6,353 bases of DNA from JAHJDO01 sp030671985 [NCBI: bacterium] (GTDB lineage Bacteria > JAHJDO01). A program made the position numbers and the translations under genes. The stretch covers positions 1-6,353 of the forward strand of contig DAOVHI010000083.1 in the NCBI GenBank assembly GCA_030671985.1, given 5' to 3'. This document shows positions 5,767 to 6,353 of this stretch, piece after piece. How positions within the stretch are numbered: the first letter of the stretch is position 1; each line of letters opens with the position of its first letter. The notes under the pieces were generated by a model, which searched no databases, was not told where the DNA came from, and was given only the letters and a program-made list of their open reading frames with translations.

Positions 5767-5806
5767 AATATTACTCTAATTTGTGTTAAAAAAAAAGAAT
5801 TAGTTG
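5767..5806 (-). repeat. 40-bp dispersed element, copy B (before uxaC)
   Basis: Second copy of the element at 3516-3555, in the same orientation. The 15-nt block AATATTACTCTAATT (5767-5781) is identical to copy A. After six divergent positions, an A-rich block ending in AAAGAATT and GTTG matches again. Its far end overlaps the last codons and stop of the glycosyltransferase/TPR gene. TAATAT on the minus strand (5768-5773) could be a -10 box with a start near 5761, giving uxaC a leader of about 23 nt that contains its Shine-Dalgarno. CTAATT and AATTAG within this copy can pair (6 bp) across a T-rich loop, but the stem is AT-rich and copy A breaks it. Confidence 0.6.
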
Positions 5807-6353
5807 CCCCTGAGTTTTTGTCTTATCTTTAACATATCCATATCATCAGGATGTATTTTGAGATATCGGTTAAGATAGTAAAGCGCTTTTGGCTTATCTT
5901 TTAAATACAAGCTATAGGCTACTGCTGCACTTTTTAATGCTTTTGCATAATATGGATTGAGTCTCAGCACTTCTTCAAATTCTCTTACAGCCAATCTTGG
6001 TTTATTCTGTCGGAGAAGACAAAATCCTTTCATATAAATAGGCTTAATATAATTTGTTCTTAGTTTTATCGCATCATCAAACTGCATGATTGCATTATTG
6101 TATTTTTCGCCCATGGCATAGGAGAGACCCATATTGTAATAGTCCTGCGGCAATATGAACCACTTTGGATTTGGCCACATTGCAAAAGATAAAAAGCCAA
6201 CACATAAAAGAGAGAAAACAAGTTGCCTGAAATTTTTGTCTTTGACTTTTCTCCACAACCAGTCAATAAAAAATCCTGTGAATAATATTAAAAATGGGAC
6301 TATGGGCTGACGGAATCTTGATAAGATATAAAAGGCCATTACAGAGCAAAAAC
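5800..6353 (-). CDS. Membrane glycosyltransferase-like protein with C-terminal TPR repeats, 3' part (runs off window)
   Basis: The frame stays open to the window edge: four more codons (F-C-S-V) precede the first ATG at 6339, which has no Shine-Dalgarno. This is therefore the C-terminal 183 residues of a longer protein. Numbering from that ATG, residues 5-22 (ILSRFRQPIVPFLILFTG) resemble the 'SRYRLP..P.l' element ending the membrane domain of GT39/ArnT-like dolichol-phosphate-mannose-type transferases. Hydrophobic segments at about 12-28 and 39-55 look membrane-spanning, with a basic loop WRKVKDKNFR between. Residues 66-167 hold three TPR units (starting near Y67, I101 and A135), with motifs such as GLSYAMGEKYNNAIMQFDDA and AVREFEEVLRLNPYYAKAL. 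The likely role is glycan transfer at the membrane with a soluble protein-interaction tail. The catalytic part is not visible, so this rests on the C-terminal pattern. A polytopic TPR protein without transferase activity is the alternative. Confidence 0.68.
   Translation of the reverse strand, partial: FCSVMAFYILSRFRQPIVPFLILFTGFFIDWLWRKVKDKNFRQLVFSLLCVGFLSFAMWPNPKWFILPQDYYNMGLSYAMGEKYNNAIMQFDDAIKLRTNYIKPIYMKGFCLLRQNKPRLAVREFEEVLRLNPYYAKALKSAAVAYSLYLKDKPKALYYLNRYLKIHPDDMDMLKIRQKLRGN

Noticed and set aside
5780-5806. Possible intrinsic terminator after the TPR gene (T-run and CTAATT/AATTAG pairing)
   Set aside because: The stem is only 6 AT-rich pairs and the T-run lies inside the loop, not after the stem; not a normal terminator.
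6066-6266. Second minus-strand frame of 66 codons within the TPR gene
   Set aside because: It overlaps the TPR/membrane protein in another frame; the main frame has clear TPR motifs.
1-6353. tRNA genes, CRISPR arrays, insertion sequences, attachment sites
   Set aside because: I scanned by eye for regular repeats with spacers, cloverleaf-like GC segments, transposase motifs and terminal inverted repeats and saw none; nearly all of the window is coding.

Overview
The window is a bacterial chromosomal segment of low to moderate GC (by eye about 40 percent). It is dominated by housekeeping genes read on the minus strand, with a two-gene toxin-antitoxin cassette on the plus strand. Minus-strand order (5' to 3', high to low coordinates) is: the C-terminal end of a membrane glycosyltransferase-like protein with TPR repeats, glucuronate isomerase (uxaC), [plus-strand TA cassette], tsaE, tsaB, malate dehydrogenase (mdh), alanine racemase (alr), and the first 47 codons of an MgtE-like magnesium transporter. 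TsaE/TsaB and alanine racemase mark a peptidoglycan-containing bacterium. The glycosyltransferase-TPR architecture, LDH-like malate dehydrogenase and AT-rich spacers remind me of uncultured lineages such as Omnitrophota or Planctomycetes-Verrucomicrobia relatives, but this is a weak inference and no marker here fixes the phylum.

Region by region. At 1-205 lie the start of the mgtE-like gene and its own good sigma70-type promoter just past the alr stop. At 206-2333, mdh and alr form a likely two-gene transcript from a promoter with consensus hexamers (TTGACA, 18 nt, TATAAT). alr has no visible Shine-Dalgarno; a small GC hairpin sits where one would be. At 2354-3509, tsaE and tsaB are one base apart and encode two parts of the t6A37 tRNA-modification machinery. 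At 3510-3614 is a divergent control region: a 40-bp element before tsaE, and the TA promoter with a tandem 11-bp operator-like repeat. At 3615-4312 are a Phd/YefM-type antitoxin and a PIN-domain toxin with an ATGA overlap. At 4320-5738 is uxaC, whose end is 7 bp from the toxin's end. At 5767-5806 is a second copy of the 40-bp element, before uxaC. At 5800-6353 is the 3' part of the glycosyltransferase/TPR gene.

The genes do not form one pathway. The accessory part is the TA cassette, the only plus-strand unit, set between ordinary metabolic genes. The least explained structure is the 40-bp element found twice in the same orientation (32 of 40 positions identical), directly upstream of tsaE and of uxaC and bracketing the segment that holds the TA cassette and uxaC. 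It could be a shared promoter or regulator site, or a trace of the segment's arrival. I see no RNA gene, CRISPR array, insertion sequence or convincing intrinsic terminator, and no clear evidence of a wholly new system.
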